Below the pieces are notes generated by a model, which saw only the letters and a program-made list of their open reading frames with translations, was not told the origin of the DNA and searched no databases. From the NCBI RefSeq assembly GCF_019207085.1, contig NZ_JAATOM010000003.1, forward strand, positions 434,001 through 498,000: a stretch of DNA of 64,000 bases, written 5' to 3'. Positions 1 through 8,379 of this stretch are shown here, in pieces. A program made the translations under genes and the position numbers. The DNA is from Variovorax sp. dw_308. GTDB taxonomy: Bacteria; Pseudomonadota; Gammaproteobacteria; Burkholderiales; Burkholderiaceae_C. How positions within the stretch are numbered: position 1 is the first letter of the stretch; every line of letters begins with the position of its first letter.

Positions 1-507
1 GTGCTCGTATTCCTTGTCGGTATTCCACGAAGCTTCTTCGGAATCGATCTTCACGAAGCAGCCCGACATGTCGTTCTTCCAGCGCACGCCGTCGAACACG
101 AAGAATTCCGGTTCCGGACCGAAGAAAGCCGTGTCGCCCAGGCCAGAAGCCTTCATGTAGGCCTCGGCACGCTTGGCCAGCGAACGCGGGTCGCGCTCGT
201 AGGGCTTGCCGTCCGACGGGTCGATCACGTCGCAGGTCAGGATCAGCGTCGTTTCTTCGAAGAAGGGGTCGATATTGGCGGTGTTCGGGTCGGGCATGAG
301 TTGCATGTCCGATGCTTCGATGCCCTTCCAGCCGGCGATCGAGGAGCCGTCGAAGGCGTGGCCGTCGGTGAACTTGCCTTCGTCGAAAGCCGAGACGGGC
401 ACGGTCACGTGCTGTTCCTTGCCACGGGTGTCGGTGAAACGGAAATCGACGAACTTGACCTCGTTTTCCTTCACGAGTTTGAGTACGTCGGCGACGGTCT
501 TTGCCAT
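1..507 (-). CDS. glnA: Glutamine synthetase type I, N-terminal part (cut by window edge)
   Basis: Glutamine synthetase condenses glutamate and ammonium with ATP in the cytoplasm, the main step of ammonium assimilation. The visible 169 residues start [20 protein letters not shown] and carry the beta-grasp motif [12 protein letters not shown] and the [11 protein letters not shown] stretch typical of type I bacterial enzymes, ending in an F-GPEPEFF-F motif region. The family is usually about 470 residues, so about two thirds lie beyond the left edge. The ATG at 507 is preceded by AAGGAGAA, a strong ribosome binding site, and by a sigma-54-type promoter, consistent with nitrogen control. Recognition is clear from sequence. 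Confidence 0.97.
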   Translation of the reverse strand, partial: MAKTVADVLKLVKENEVKFVDFRFTDTRGKEQHVTVPVSAFDEGKFTDGHAFDGSSIAGWKGIEASDMQLMPDPNTANIDPFFEETTLILTCDVIDPSDGKPYERDPRSLAKRAEAYMKASGLGDTAFFGPEPEFFVFDGVRWKNDMSGCFVKIDSEEASWNTDKEYEH

Positions 508-553
508 CAAATTCTCCTTGCGATGGGGTGGTTAGAAATTCAGGGGTGGGGAA

Positions 554-569
554 TGCAGTTTCTGTGCCA
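554..569 (-). promoter_or_regulatory. Sigma-54 (-24/-12) promoter of glnA
   Basis: On the minus strand the sequence TGGCACAGAAACTGCA matches the sigma-54 consensus TGGCAC-N5-TTGCA except for one base, with the diagnostic GG and GC separated by exactly 10 bases. It lies 47 bases upstream of the glnA ATG. Further upstream (640-662) there are GGTGC and GCACC half sites, but not in the usual NtrC GCACC-N5-GGTGC arrangement, so NtrC binding there is only a guess. Confidence 0.75.
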
Positions 570-652
570 TTGTCAGCGCGTGCGACAGGGGCTTCGAATA
601 CGCCGTTTGGCCCTGATGGGAGGCATATTCTCCTCTTTTGGTGCGCACACTT

Positions 653-1477
653 TCAACGCACCATTTCGGGGCCGAGGCGTGCATTAAAACAGTGCAGGCC
701 CTCGATGAGCTGTTGGTACGCCGCGGCCAAGCCCTCGGCATGGCCCTTCACGCCCAGTTCGATATGGCGGCCGTGCTCGGGGTGGTCGACGCTCGGCAGG
801 CTGAACACCTTCACGCCCGGATGCGTGCGCTCGACGGCTTCCATCAGGGGCGTGAGGGTGGCCTCCATCGCACCATAGACGATCACGGATTTCTCCGCGC
901 TGCGCCCTCGTGCGAACAGGTCGGCATAGCGCGCATCGAGGACCGATTCGATCATCGGCCAGGCCATCACCGGAAAGCCGGGCACGAAGTGCACGTCGGC
1001 CACGCTGAAGCCCGGAATCTTGTTGTACGGGTTGCGGATGATCGTCGCGCCTTGCGGGAACACGCCCATGTTGAGCCGATGCACGTTATCGGGGCGGTCG
1101 GGTTCGTAGGTGATGCCTTGCTCGGCCGCGGTGTCGCGCATGCGCTCGCGGATGAGGGCCTCGGCCTCCGGATGCAAGGCGAGCGGCCGGCCGAGCGCGG
1201 CCGCGGCGCACTGGCGCGTGTGATCGTCGGGCGTGGCGCCGATGCCACCGGTGGAAAAGACGATGTCGCCGGACGCGAAGGCGCGCTTGAGCACCGCGGT
1301 GATGCGCTGCGGCGTGTCGCCGACGTACTCCGCCCAATCGAGCTGCAGGCCGCGCGCCGTCAGCAGTTCGATGACCTTGGGCATGTGCTTGTCGAGGCGC
1401 TTGCCCGAGAGGATTTCGTCGCCGACGACGATCAGGCCAAAGGACCGCGGCCCCGCGCCGCTCGTTTCGCTTTTCAT
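653..1477 (-). CDS. CinA-like molybdopterin-binding domain protein (competence/damage-inducible protein A family)
   Basis: A 274-residue protein of the MoCF-biosynthesis fold. It begins after a short leader with FGLIVVGDEILSGKRLDKHM, followed by VFSTGGIGATPDDHT, both hallmarks of the CinA N-terminal domain; in that family the domain has been linked to ADP-ribose pyrophosphatase activity. The C-terminal nicotinamide-nucleotide deamidase domain of full CinA is absent, as in many betaproteobacterial members. The ATG at 1477 overlaps the stop of the upstream EI24 gene by four bases (ATGA), so the two are probably translationally coupled; an in-frame ATG at 1489 is an alternative. The exact substrate is unknown. 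Confidence 0.85.
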   Translation of the reverse strand: MKSETSGAGPRSFGLIVVGDEILSGKRLDKHMPKVIELLTARGLQLDWAEYVGDTPQRITAVLKRAFASGDIVFSTGGIGATPDDHTRQCAAAALGRPLALHPEAEALIRERMRDTAAEQGITYEPDRPDNVHRLNMGVFPQGATIIRNPYNKIPGFSVADVHFVPGFPVMAWPMIESVLDARYADLFARGRSAEKSVIVYGAMEATLTPLMEAVERTHPGVKVFSLPSVDHPEHGRHIELGVKGHAEGLAAAYQQLIEGLHCFNARLGPEMVR

Positions 1478-2352
1478 GGTGCTCCCCATTGAGTCTGGAT
1501 GGCCCTGTCCCCATCGTGCGGCAGGGCCGGGCGGTTGCCGTTGGCATTGGGCACGGTGCGTTGCGCACGCAGTTGCGCCAGGGCGTCGAGGCAGTAGTGC
1601 GCGAACCACAGCGCCGAGAACGCGAACACCAGCGTGTAGATCCAGATCGCGATCGGCGCCAGCACGAAGAAGCCGGCGGCAAACAGAAGGCCGGACGCCC
1701 AGACGATGCTGGGCGCAGCGCCCAGATAGCCGCACAGCACGCCGATGCCCAGCAACGGCAGGCGGTGGGTGCGCAACAGCGTCGTACGCTCCTCGGCATT
1801 GGCATGCTCGGCCAGCGCATCGAAGCTCATCACGCGGTAGGTGAGCCAGCCCCAGATCAGCGGCGGCAGGACCAGCACCAGCGGCGGCACCAGCCACAGC
1901 GGCATCGACACCACCAGGGCAATCAGCGCCAGCAGCGTGAGCCCCAACGCCCGGATCACGCTCCAGATGAGCGGAGGCCCCTTCTTGTGTTCCAGCATCG
2001 GGAAGCGCCTCGTGGCCACGAGCCGTGTCAGCGCCGGCGCCATGAGGCCCGACACGATCAGCAGCGAGACCAGCACGATGGCCGGCGTTGCCGCCAGCAC
2101 CACCACCAATTGCGCCAGCATGCCCGAGATGTCACCGGTGAAGAGGCGCCCGATCCAGCCCCAGAAATTCGCCAGCAGCGGCCAGGAATCCAGCGTTGCA
2201 CGCGTCCAGACGACGGCCGGCTCCCAGAAAAAATAGCCGAGACAGGCCGCCAGCGCCACCATCAACACCAACGGCAAGAACGACAGCAATATCACGCGCG
2301 GGCGCAGGCAATAAGCAGCTGCGCGCCAGAAGGAATCGAGAAGAATACGCAT
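1474..2352 (-). CDS. EI24 domain-containing integral membrane protein
   Basis: A 292-residue, very hydrophobic protein with about six membrane segments, starting MRILLDSFWRAAAYCLRPRV. The pattern of an N-terminal amphipathic stretch, FLPLVLM and a long central helical region resembles the EI24/CysZ family, which includes the sulfate channel CysZ, but this subgroup has no established substrate. It ends in a hydrophilic tail. The start lies 16 bases after the sterol-desaturase-like gene and the stop overlaps the CinA-like start, placing it inside a tightly packed minus-strand operon. Nothing in the context points to sulfate transport. Confidence 0.8.
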   Translation of the reverse strand: MRILLDSFWRAAAYCLRPRVILLSFLPLVLMVALAACLGYFFWEPAVVWTRATLDSWPLLANFWGWIGRLFTGDISGMLAQLVVVLAATPAIVLVSLLIVSGLMAPALTRLVATRRFPMLEHKKGPPLIWSVIRALGLTLLALIALVVSMPLWLVPPLVLVLPPLIWGWLTYRVMSFDALAEHANAEERTTLLRTHRLPLLGIGVLCGYLGAAPSIVWASGLLFAAGFFVLAPIAIWIYTLVFAFSALWFAHYCLDALAQLRAQRTVPNANGNRPALPHDGDRAIQTQWGAP

Positions 2353-2368
2353 CGGCTGCGAGGATACG

Positions 2369-3343
2369 CTACCGCTCACGACCGACCATGCGCCGCAAGC
2401 CCGTCCATTGCTGCGCCCAGAAGCCGCGTCCGTAGTCGCGCACGCGGCCCGATGCATCGGGCTCGACCTGGTCGCGGATGCCGGTGGGGTCATAGCGATG
2501 TTCGAAGTCCACGGTGCGAAACAGCATGTCCCACCAGGGCAGCAGCACGCCGAAGTTGTGGCCACCCAGCGTGGTGGGGCCGTTCGACTCGTGGCCGATG
2601 CCGATGCTGTGGTGCACTCGGTGAAAACGCGGGCTGATCCAGAGCCGCTCGCCGATCGCGCCGAAGGACAGGCGCAAGTTGGCATGCTGCAGGCTCTCGC
2701 TGAGCTGCGTGAAGGCGACGATGGCGATGAACTGCCCCGGCGCCACGCCGATGAGCTGCGCCACCACCACGATGATCGTGTCGTGGATGACGTCGTCGAG
2801 CAGATGGTTGCGGTTGTCGCTCCACATCGTCATCTGTCGCTGCGAATGGTGCAGCGAATGCAGGCCCCACCACCAGTTGAAGCGGTGCTGCCCGCGGTGG
2901 ATGAGGTACTCGACGAAATCGAGCACGACCAGGTAGATCGCGAAGGCGACCCAGGGCACGTCGGTGACGCCCGGCCAGAGGTCGTCCAGATGGAGCGAGC
3001 CCCATCCGTCGGCGCGCAACGGGCCCAGCGCGTCGTCGAACAGCGGTTGCAGCAGGAAGAACATGCCGAGCCGGAACAACCCTAGCCGATGGATCAGCGT
3101 GTAGAGCACGTCGACGCGAATCGCGCGCCGGTCCGTCACCGCCTCGACCGGTCGCCAGCGCTGCAACGGCCCGATCAGCGCGATCAGGATGGCGATCTGG
3201 ATGAGCCCGACCAGCACCCACCCGGTCGCGTCGAATGCATCCTCGACGAGGCCGCCCAGCCCCGCCGCGTACACGAGCGGCTGCACTGCCGCCTCGAACA
3301 GCCACTGCTGCAGCGCGGCGAATTGGTCAGTGAGCCATTCCAT
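2369..3343 (-). CDS. Sterol desaturase / fatty acid hydroxylase family protein
   Basis: A 324-residue membrane di-iron enzyme. It shows the histidine clusters of the fatty acid hydroxylase superfamily: HRGQH, HSLHH about 15 residues later, and the C-terminal RFHRVHHS. Hydrophobic helices flank these clusters, so the active site should face the cytoplasm at the inner membrane. Family members hydroxylate or desaturate sterols, fatty acids or alkylglycerols; the substrate here cannot be told. Start at the ATG giving MEWLTDQFAALQQWLFEA; the reading frame stays open upstream but contains the deacetylase gene in another frame. It sits 14 bases after the deacetylase stop. Confidence 0.88.
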   Translation of the reverse strand: MEWLTDQFAALQQWLFEAAVQPLVYAAGLGGLVEDAFDATGWVLVGLIQIAILIALIGPLQRWRPVEAVTDRRAIRVDVLYTLIHRLGLFRLGMFFLLQPLFDDALGPLRADGWGSLHLDDLWPGVTDVPWVAFAIYLVVLDFVEYLIHRGQHRFNWWWGLHSLHHSQRQMTMWSDNRNHLLDDVIHDTIIVVVAQLIGVAPGQFIAIVAFTQLSESLQHANLRLSFGAIGERLWISPRFHRVHHSIGIGHESNGPTTLGGHNFGVLLPWWDMLFRTVDFEHRYDPTGIRDQVEPDASGRVRDYGRGFWAQQWTGLRRMVGRER

Positions 3344-3357
3344 ATCAGCCGTCCAAC

Positions 3358-4158
3358 TCAAGAATGCGCAGCGATCCAGGCCTTGTAGTCGGGATGCTGG
3401 CGCAGCGTCTGGAAGCAGAAGCCCTTTTCCTTCAGGCCCACGATCAGCGGCTCCAGGTCGGCCGGCGCCCACGGATCCTTGCGCGACCAGATGCCCAGGT
3501 GCGCCAGCAGGATGTCGCCCGGGCGGATGCGGTCCAGGGCCTGCGCCAGCAGCTTCTCGTTGCTGTAGGTCTCGCTCGGCAGTTCGTCGCCGAGGAAGCC
3601 GGCCGGCGACCAGCCCACATGCTCGTAGCCACAGGCCTTGGCGGCGGCGAGCAGCTTCGGCGACGTCTTGCCGCCCGGCGCGCGGAACAGCGGCAGCGGT
3701 TGCTTGCCGGTGACATAGGCCAGCCGATCGGCCGCCTTGGCGATGTTTTCGCAGTACTGCGCCGCCGTCCAGGTGAACTCGCGGCCGGCAAACGCGCCCA
3801 TCGACGGCCGCACGCGGAAGCGCGGCTCGATGCTCTTGTCGTCGCCGCGCCAGTAGACATGGTCGTAGGTGTGCGAGCCGAACTCGTTGCCCTCGGCGGC
3901 ACGCGCCTTCCACCAGGCGGCCCAGTGGTTGTCGAGGCTGTCGCCCTCGGTCTGCGTACGCTCGGCGGCGGCGAAGAAGGTCACCCGCACGTTCTGCCGC
4001 TTCAGCACCTCGGCAAAGAGCGGCGCCACGCCCATGTGGCCCGTGTCGACCGTCAGATACACCGGCTTATCGCAGGACGTTTGCGCGACTGCGCCGGTGG
4101 TGCCTGCAAGGGCCGCAACCAGGAGGACGGCAAGCTGCAGGGACTTAACGCGCGCCAT
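3358..4158 (-). CDS. Polysaccharide deacetylase family protein, exported
   Basis: A 266-residue protein with a signal peptide (MARVKSLQLAVLLVAALAGT, likely cleaved after AVAQ). The NodB fold is shown by VDTGHMGVAP near residue 37, the metal-binding SHTYDH, RAPGG and a final DILLAHLG. Classical enzymes have two adjacent aspartates in the first motif; here the second is threonine (DTG), as in one divergent group of the family, so activity as a metal-dependent de-N-acetylase is uncertain. It would act in the periplasm on an acetylated glycan. The start overlaps the end of the YVTN propeller gene by 14 bases, so both are cotranscribed. Confidence 0.87.
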   Translation of the reverse strand: MARVKSLQLAVLLVAALAGTTGAVAQTSCDKPVYLTVDTGHMGVAPLFAEVLKRQNVRVTFFAAAERTQTEGDSLDNHWAAWWKARAAEGNEFGSHTYDHVYWRGDDKSIEPRFRVRPSMGAFAGREFTWTAAQYCENIAKAADRLAYVTGKQPLPLFRAPGGKTSPKLLAAAKACGYEHVGWSPAGFLGDELPSETYSNEKLLAQALDRIRPGDILLAHLGIWSRKDPWAPADLEPLIVGLKEKGFCFQTLRQHPDYKAWIAAHS

Positions 4159-5137
4159 GGTCGAGCGTCCAGACGCCGTGCGGCGAGCGACCCACGTTCA
4201 CCTGATGCACGACCTTGTGCGACGCCAGGTCCACCACGCTGAGCTTCTTGGCCCAGCGCGAGGTCACCAGCAGCGTCTTGCCGTCGGCCGACACGTCCAT
4301 GCAGTCGGGGCCGCCCGGCACCGGGTAGTCGTCGGTCACCTTGAGCGTCTGGAGGTCGATGCGGCTGACGCTGTTCGACACCCGATTGCTGACGAACACC
4401 GTCTTGCCGTCGCCTGCGGCGCGGAAGGCGTGCGCGCCCTTGCCGGTGGGGATCTTGCCGGTCACCTTGGGCTGTGGGCCGGACACGTCGAACACCTGCA
4501 CGCCATCACTGCCGGTCAGGCCGACGAGCAGCGTCTTGTCGCCGTTGATGCCGAAGATGTCCGCCGGCATCGCGCCGGTGGGAATGCGCCACTTGATCGC
4601 CTGCGTGGCCAGGTCGACCGCGATCAGCTCGTCGCTGTCTTGCATGGTCACGTAGGCCGTGGTGCTGGTCTTGTCGATCCAGATGTGGCTCGGCGTCTTG
4701 CCGGTGGCGATGCGCTTGGCCAGCTTCAGTTCCTTGCCGTCCCAGCGAAAGATGTCGACGTGATTGAGCCGGTTGCCCGCGGTCACGAACCACTTCATGT
4801 CGCGCGAGAACTGCAGTTGGTACGGATCGATGATCCCGTGCACCACGCGCTGCACCTCGGCCGTGCGCGGGTTCAGGAACGTGAGCGAATCGCCGGCCGA
4901 GTTGGCGACGATGAGTGATTGCTCGTCGGGCGTGAGGTAGAGGTGATGCGGCTCCTTGCCGGTCGGGATGCGCTGCTTCTCCGCCCAGGTGGCGGGGTCG
5001 ATCACGCTGACAGTGGCGTCGAGCGAATTCAGCACGAAGACCGGTGGCGGCTCGGCCGCGACGGCGGTCGTGAGGGTCGCAGCCAGGGACAACAAAAAGG
5101 CCGCGATGCGGCCGGTCGGGGAAGCAGAAATTCGCAA
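4145..5137 (-). CDS. YVTN-type beta-propeller protein, periplasmic
   Basis: A 330-residue protein with a signal peptide (cleavage likely after TTAVAAE). It consists of repeated blades of the form V-V-D--T-----I-TG--P-, for example VIDPATWAEKQRIPTGKEPH, DLATQAIKWRIPTGAMPA and DLASHKVVHQVNVGRSPHG, typical of YVTN/cytochrome cd1-like seven-bladed propellers. Such proteins are often binding or scaffold components without known catalysis. It is first in the five-gene minus-strand unit with the deacetylase, the sterol-desaturase-like enzyme, EI24 and the CinA-like protein. The start ATG is followed by a good signal peptide; no role can be assigned. Confidence 0.88.
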   Translation of the reverse strand: MRISASPTGRIAAFLLSLAATLTTAVAAEPPPVFVLNSLDATVSVIDPATWAEKQRIPTGKEPHHLYLTPDEQSLIVANSAGDSLTFLNPRTAEVQRVVHGIIDPYQLQFSRDMKWFVTAGNRLNHVDIFRWDGKELKLAKRIATGKTPSHIWIDKTSTTAYVTMQDSDELIAVDLATQAIKWRIPTGAMPADIFGINGDKTLLVGLTGSDGVQVFDVSGPQPKVTGKIPTGKGAHAFRAAGDGKTVFVSNRVSNSVSRIDLQTLKVTDDYPVPGGPDCMDVSADGKTLLVTSRWAKKLSVVDLASHKVVHQVNVGRSPHGVWTLDHGAR

Positions 5138-5211
5138 GGGGAGGTTCCGTAAGAGGGCACTCGAATTTTAACGGCCGGGCCGGACCTGCGGCTGACCGGG
5201 GCAATGGGTGT

Positions 5212-5976
5212 TCAGTGCTGTTTTTGGCGCAGCGACTCGACCTGTCCAGCCGTGAGCCAGCGCCACTGCCCCGGTGCCAGGTCCGGCGGCAGCGCGAGTC
5301 GACCGATCGACGAACGATGCAATCCCTCCACCCGGTTGCCTACCGCCGCCACCATCCGCTTGACTTGGTGATACTTGCCTTCGGTCAGCGTCAGGCGCAG
5401 GTGCAGCGGCCCGACCGCCTCGCAGGCCGCGGCGCGCACCGGCTTCGGATCGTCGTCGAGCACCACGCCGGCCAGCAGCTTCTGCACCTGCACCTCGTCC
5501 AGCGGATGCTTCACCGTGACCTCGTACACCTTCGGCACATGGTGCTTGGGCGAGCCCATCCGGTGGATGAACTGGCCGTCGTCCGTCAGGAGCAACAGGC
5601 CGGTGGTGTCCTGGTCGAGCCGACCGATCGCCTGAACGCCCTGCACCGCACCCTTGTTCGGGCGCAGGCGCAAGGGCGACGGCAGCAGCGTGTAGATGCT
5701 GGGCCAGGTCGAGGGCTTTTGCGAGCACTCGGTGCCGGCCGGCTTGTGCAGCATCAGGTAGGCCTTCTCGTGGAACCCCCACTCGGTGCCCTGTACGGTG
5801 AAGCGCAGCCCATCGGGCTCCAGCTCGGCGAATGGGTCCGTTTCAACGGCGCCAGCGATGGATACATGGCCTTGCTGCACCAGGCCGGCACACACGCGAC
5901 GGGTTCCGAAGCCCTGGCAGTAAAGAATTTCCTGGAGTTGCACGATTTCAATGACCGGAAGGATGACGCGAGGCAT
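5212..5976 (-). CDS. Pseudouridine synthase, RsuA/RluB family (16S rRNA U516-type)
   Basis: A 254-residue cytoplasmic RNA-modifying enzyme. An S4-like N-terminal segment (LQEILYCQGFGTRRVCAGL) is followed by YLMLHKPAGTECSQK, the catalytic GRLDQDTTGLLLLTDDG with the conserved aspartate, and YEV-VKHPL and the terminal EGKYHQVKRM-A-VGN motif. These match RsuA, which converts U516 of 16S rRNA to pseudouridine; RluE-like activity is the alternative. The ATG at 5976 gives a nine-residue extension before the S4 segment; no closer ATG precedes it. It stands alone between the YVTN unit and the methyltransferase. Confidence 0.88.
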   Translation of the reverse strand: MPRVILPVIEIVQLQEILYCQGFGTRRVCAGLVQQGHVSIAGAVETDPFAELEPDGLRFTVQGTEWGFHEKAYLMLHKPAGTECSQKPSTWPSIYTLLPSPLRLRPNKGAVQGVQAIGRLDQDTTGLLLLTDDGQFIHRMGSPKHHVPKVYEVTVKHPLDEVQVQKLLAGVVLDDDPKPVRAAACEAVGPLHLRLTLTEGKYHQVKRMVAAVGNRVEGLHRSSIGRLALPPDLAPGQWRWLTAGQVESLRQKQH

Positions 5977-6076
5977 TCGCGCCGAAGCAGGGATTGTTGC
6001 CGACGGCGCCGCCAGCCGGCGGGGCGCCAGATCGACGGGACGCCATCGAAGAGGCCCGCAAGGCCAGCCGCCGGCT

Positions 6077-7672
6077 TCAGGCTGCAAGCAATCCCTTGCG
6101 ACGCAAGTCCTGCAGAGCGAGCGCCACTTGCTGCGCAGCGAACTCGCGCAGCACCGATTCATCCTTCAATGGTTGTTCATTCTTGATGAACCGGATACGC
6201 CCCGCACGCGCTTCCGCTACCAGATGGTCTGCCAGCGCGTCATGCCCATGCGAGCCATCCAGCAAGGGCAAGAGGCAGCGCTCGAGCGGCGACAACGCAA
6301 CGCTCTCATGCCACAAGTTGCAAGCCTGGGCGCTCGGGCCCGTGTGCAGCGCGAGGCCCGGCAAGCTGCGCACCGCCGCCAACGCGCGCGGCCTCTCCGT
6401 CACTGTCACTGCCGCCCCGAACGGACTCCGGCGCAAACGCACCGCGCCCAGGATGAGCAACTCCTCCAGCATGGCCATGACGAATGGCTCGACCGCATCA
6501 CGCGGCTCGCCGGTGCGCGCGGCCACCTCGTCCAGCAATACATCGGGCAAGACGGCCGCCGGATAGTGCTGGTCCAGCACTTGCGCCACTGCCTTGTGGA
6601 CCGGCAGGCGCAACGTGAGCTTCTGGTTGCGCAACGCGGTGCAGGGCTGCTCGGGCCCATCGAGCTTGATGGCGCCGCCATCATCCGGCAGGAACACCCC
6701 TGCATAAGCGAGCGAGCGCAGGCGTGCCGGATCGAGCCGATAGCGGATCTGTCCCGCCCGCTCCTTCCTGACCAGCAGCGTCTGCCGGAAAGTGCGGTTG
6801 ACCAGGAAGTCGAGGTACTGTTCCATCATCACCTGGCTGCCGCCGCATTCGCGCAACAAGGGCTCGCGAACTTTCTCGCCATAGTTCTGCACGAACATCG
6901 TCGACGGCTCTGCATCGGCCAGGTAGGCCAGCCCGTACGCATCGGCGCGTTCGACGAATTCCTTGAAGTAGCACGGTGCATTGCAGGGCTCGAGGAACTC
7001 GTGCAGCAGGTAGGCGCTGCTCGCATTGCGCACGATCGGCATCGCTTCCTCGAGCGTCTTCTCGAGCACGCTGTCCTTCCGGGCCGATTGCTCGAGGAAC
7101 TCCAGCATGCCGCGCGCGAACGACAGTTTTTCTTCCGGCGCGTCACGCGGCCCGCCGCGCAGGATCATGGCGTCGCGCACGATCTCGCGCGACTTCCAGC
7201 CCGGATAGACGTTGTAGCTCACGTAGGCCACGCCATTCGGCGCAAGATTCTCGGAGCACACCCGCAGGATCGCCGACTGGACCGTGGGCGGAACCCAGCT
7301 GTAGACGCCGTGGCAGACGATGTAGTCGAACTTGCCGAAGGACGCGTCGATGTCGTGGATGTCGAAGGCGCGCAAGCCGACGTTGCCAAGCCCCGCCTGC
7401 TCGATCGCCGCGGCACCTTGCCCGACCTGTACCGGCGAAACATCCACGCCGATCGCCCTGCCAGCGGGATGCCGCGCCGCGAAGGGTATGAGGTTGCCGC
7501 CAGCCGCGCAGCCCAGTTCCAGCACGCGGGCCACGGCCGGCGGCTCCGCCTCCAGGCCGAACAGGTACGCCAGCGCCTCCAGGTGTTCGGGCGCCGACTG
7601 CGGAAAGGGATGGGAGTCGTACGGGACCGCGTCGTAGTAACTCGTGATCGCGCTCGTCAGCTTGTCCGGCAT
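6077..7672 (-). CDS. SAM-dependent methyltransferase with methyltransferase regulatory domain
   Basis: A 531-residue protein. Residues about 35-160 form a class I methyltransferase domain with the SAM motif VLELGCAAGGNLIPFA, the acidic loop AIGVDVSP and the post-motif DYIVCHGVYSWV. The following 90 residues resemble the methyltransferase regulatory domain (MRD), and the C-terminal half (PDVLLDEVAARTGE, AMLEELLILGAV) looks like a winged-helix-like module. Family relatives are annotated only as methyltransferases; the substrate is unknown. The ATG chosen (MPDKLTSAITSYYDAVPYDS) begins the conserved region; the frame is open 17 codons further upstream. It lies downstream of the tmRNA but after two terminators. 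Confidence 0.85.
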   Translation of the reverse strand: MPDKLTSAITSYYDAVPYDSHPFPQSAPEHLEALAYLFGLEAEPPAVARVLELGCAAGGNLIPFAARHPAGRAIGVDVSPVQVGQGAAAIEQAGLGNVGLRAFDIHDIDASFGKFDYIVCHGVYSWVPPTVQSAILRVCSENLAPNGVAYVSYNVYPGWKSREIVRDAMILRGGPRDAPEEKLSFARGMLEFLEQSARKDSVLEKTLEEAMPIVRNASSAYLLHEFLEPCNAPCYFKEFVERADAYGLAYLADAEPSTMFVQNYGEKVREPLLRECGGSQVMMEQYLDFLVNRTFRQTLLVRKERAGQIRYRLDPARLRSLAYAGVFLPDDGGAIKLDGPEQPCTALRNQKLTLRLPVHKAVAQVLDQHYPAAVLPDVLLDEVAARTGEPRDAVEPFVMAMLEELLILGAVRLRRSPFGAAVTVTERPRALAAVRSLPGLALHTGPSAQACNLWHESVALSPLERCLLPLLDGSHGHDALADHLVAEARAGRIRFIKNEQPLKDESVLREFAAQQVALALQDLRRKGLLAA

Positions 7673-7746
7673 GTAGTTTTCCTGAGAGAAGAAAGACAGG
7701 CCAGCAACGCGGGCCCCGGGCAAGACCTAATGTAGTCTCGCGGGGC

Positions 7747-7776
7747 AAAAAAAGCCGCGCCTGGGCGGGGCGCGGC
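7747..7776 (-). terminator. Intrinsic terminator downstream of the repeat tract
   Basis: On the minus strand GCCGCGCC, a seven-base loop, GGCGCGGC and then seven T form a textbook rho-independent terminator. It lies between the tmRNA and the methyltransferase, beyond the first tmRNA terminator, and separates the tandem-repeat tract from the downstream gene. Confidence 0.75.
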
Positions 7777-7789
7777 CCTTCCAGGTCCT

Positions 7790-7890
7790 TCTCCCAGCTC
7801 TTCCCAGCTCTTCCCAGTTCTTCCCAGCTCTTCCCGGCATTTCCTGCATTTCCCGACACTCCCGACACCTCTGACATCTCTGACACTCCC
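7790..7890. repeat. Degenerate 9/10-bp tandem repeat tract
   Basis: Read on the minus strand, this tract is a run of 9-bp units such as GAGTGTCAG, AGATGTCAG, AGGTGTCGG, GAGTGTCGG, GAAATGCAG, which passes into four to five 10-bp units GAAGAGCTGG or GAAGAACTGG. It fills most of the 308-bp gene-free interval 7673-7980, which otherwise holds only the two terminators. One frame stays open through it but has no ribosome binding site or family resemblance, so I do not call a gene. Confidence 0.8.
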
Positions 7891-7942
7891 GGAGGCGGGC
7901 TGCATCTCAGCCACCAGCGCGGCGCCGGAAAGTGTCGCGCAA

Positions 7943-7973
7943 GAAAAAGGGCCCGGAGATCATCCGGGCCCTC
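7943..7973 (-). terminator. Intrinsic terminator of the tmRNA
   Basis: On the minus strand a stem of GGGCCCGGA with CTCCGGGCCC around a short loop is followed by TTTTTCTT. It begins only eight bases after the CCA end of the tmRNA and is the expected ssrA terminator. Confidence 0.85.
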
Positions 7974-7980
7974 TTGTGTG

Positions 7981-8367
7981 TGGTGGAGCTGGGGGGATTT
8001 GAACCCCCGTCCGCAAGCCTTCTTCGCGCAGTTCTACATGTTTAGTGATCTGATTTGAGTCTCGCTTCCGGAGTCGCGCAGTCACACGCTAAACCGGACG
8101 CCAGCACCCTATTTTCTCGCCCCGACCCAAGGTACCCGGATCGAAGCCAGCCCATGTAATTATCTTTGCAGCCGGGAGGTTTCAGATTGCTCTGTCACCC
8201 CCTTGCCCAGCCCATCGGCCTGCTGTTGCAAAGCTCACTGGCAATTAAGCAGCGAGTGCGAAACGTTCGTCGTTTGCAGTTAGTTTGTTTGAATCTGTTT
8301 TACGAGCGCATTCAGCTCGACATGCCCCGCTGCGATTCCGAACCCACGTCGAAACCAGTGCAGCCCC
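7981..8367 (-). ncRNA. ssrA: Transfer-messenger RNA (tmRNA)
   Basis: A 387-nt RNA that rescues stalled ribosomes and tags the released peptide. The 5' end GGGGCTG pairs with CAGCTCC just before the encoded CCA at 7981, forming the acceptor stem with one G-U pair. The 3' part GGGGGTTCAAATCCCCCC is the T arm. The resume reading frame at 8277-8245 encodes ANDERFALAA followed by TAA, the usual betaproteobacterial proteolysis tag. The conserved CTGGTTTCGACGTGGGTT follows the 5' stem. The RNA is one-piece, not permuted. Confidence 0.97.
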
Positions 8368-8379
8368 AAGCCCGCTATT

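Noticed and set aside
640..662. Classical NtrC enhancer before glnA
   Set aside because: Half sites are present but in outward order and with 11-13 bases between them, not the GCACC-N5-GGTGC form.
7790..7890. CRISPR array
   Set aside because: The units are 9-10 bp, adjacent and degenerate, with no spacers; no cas genes are present.
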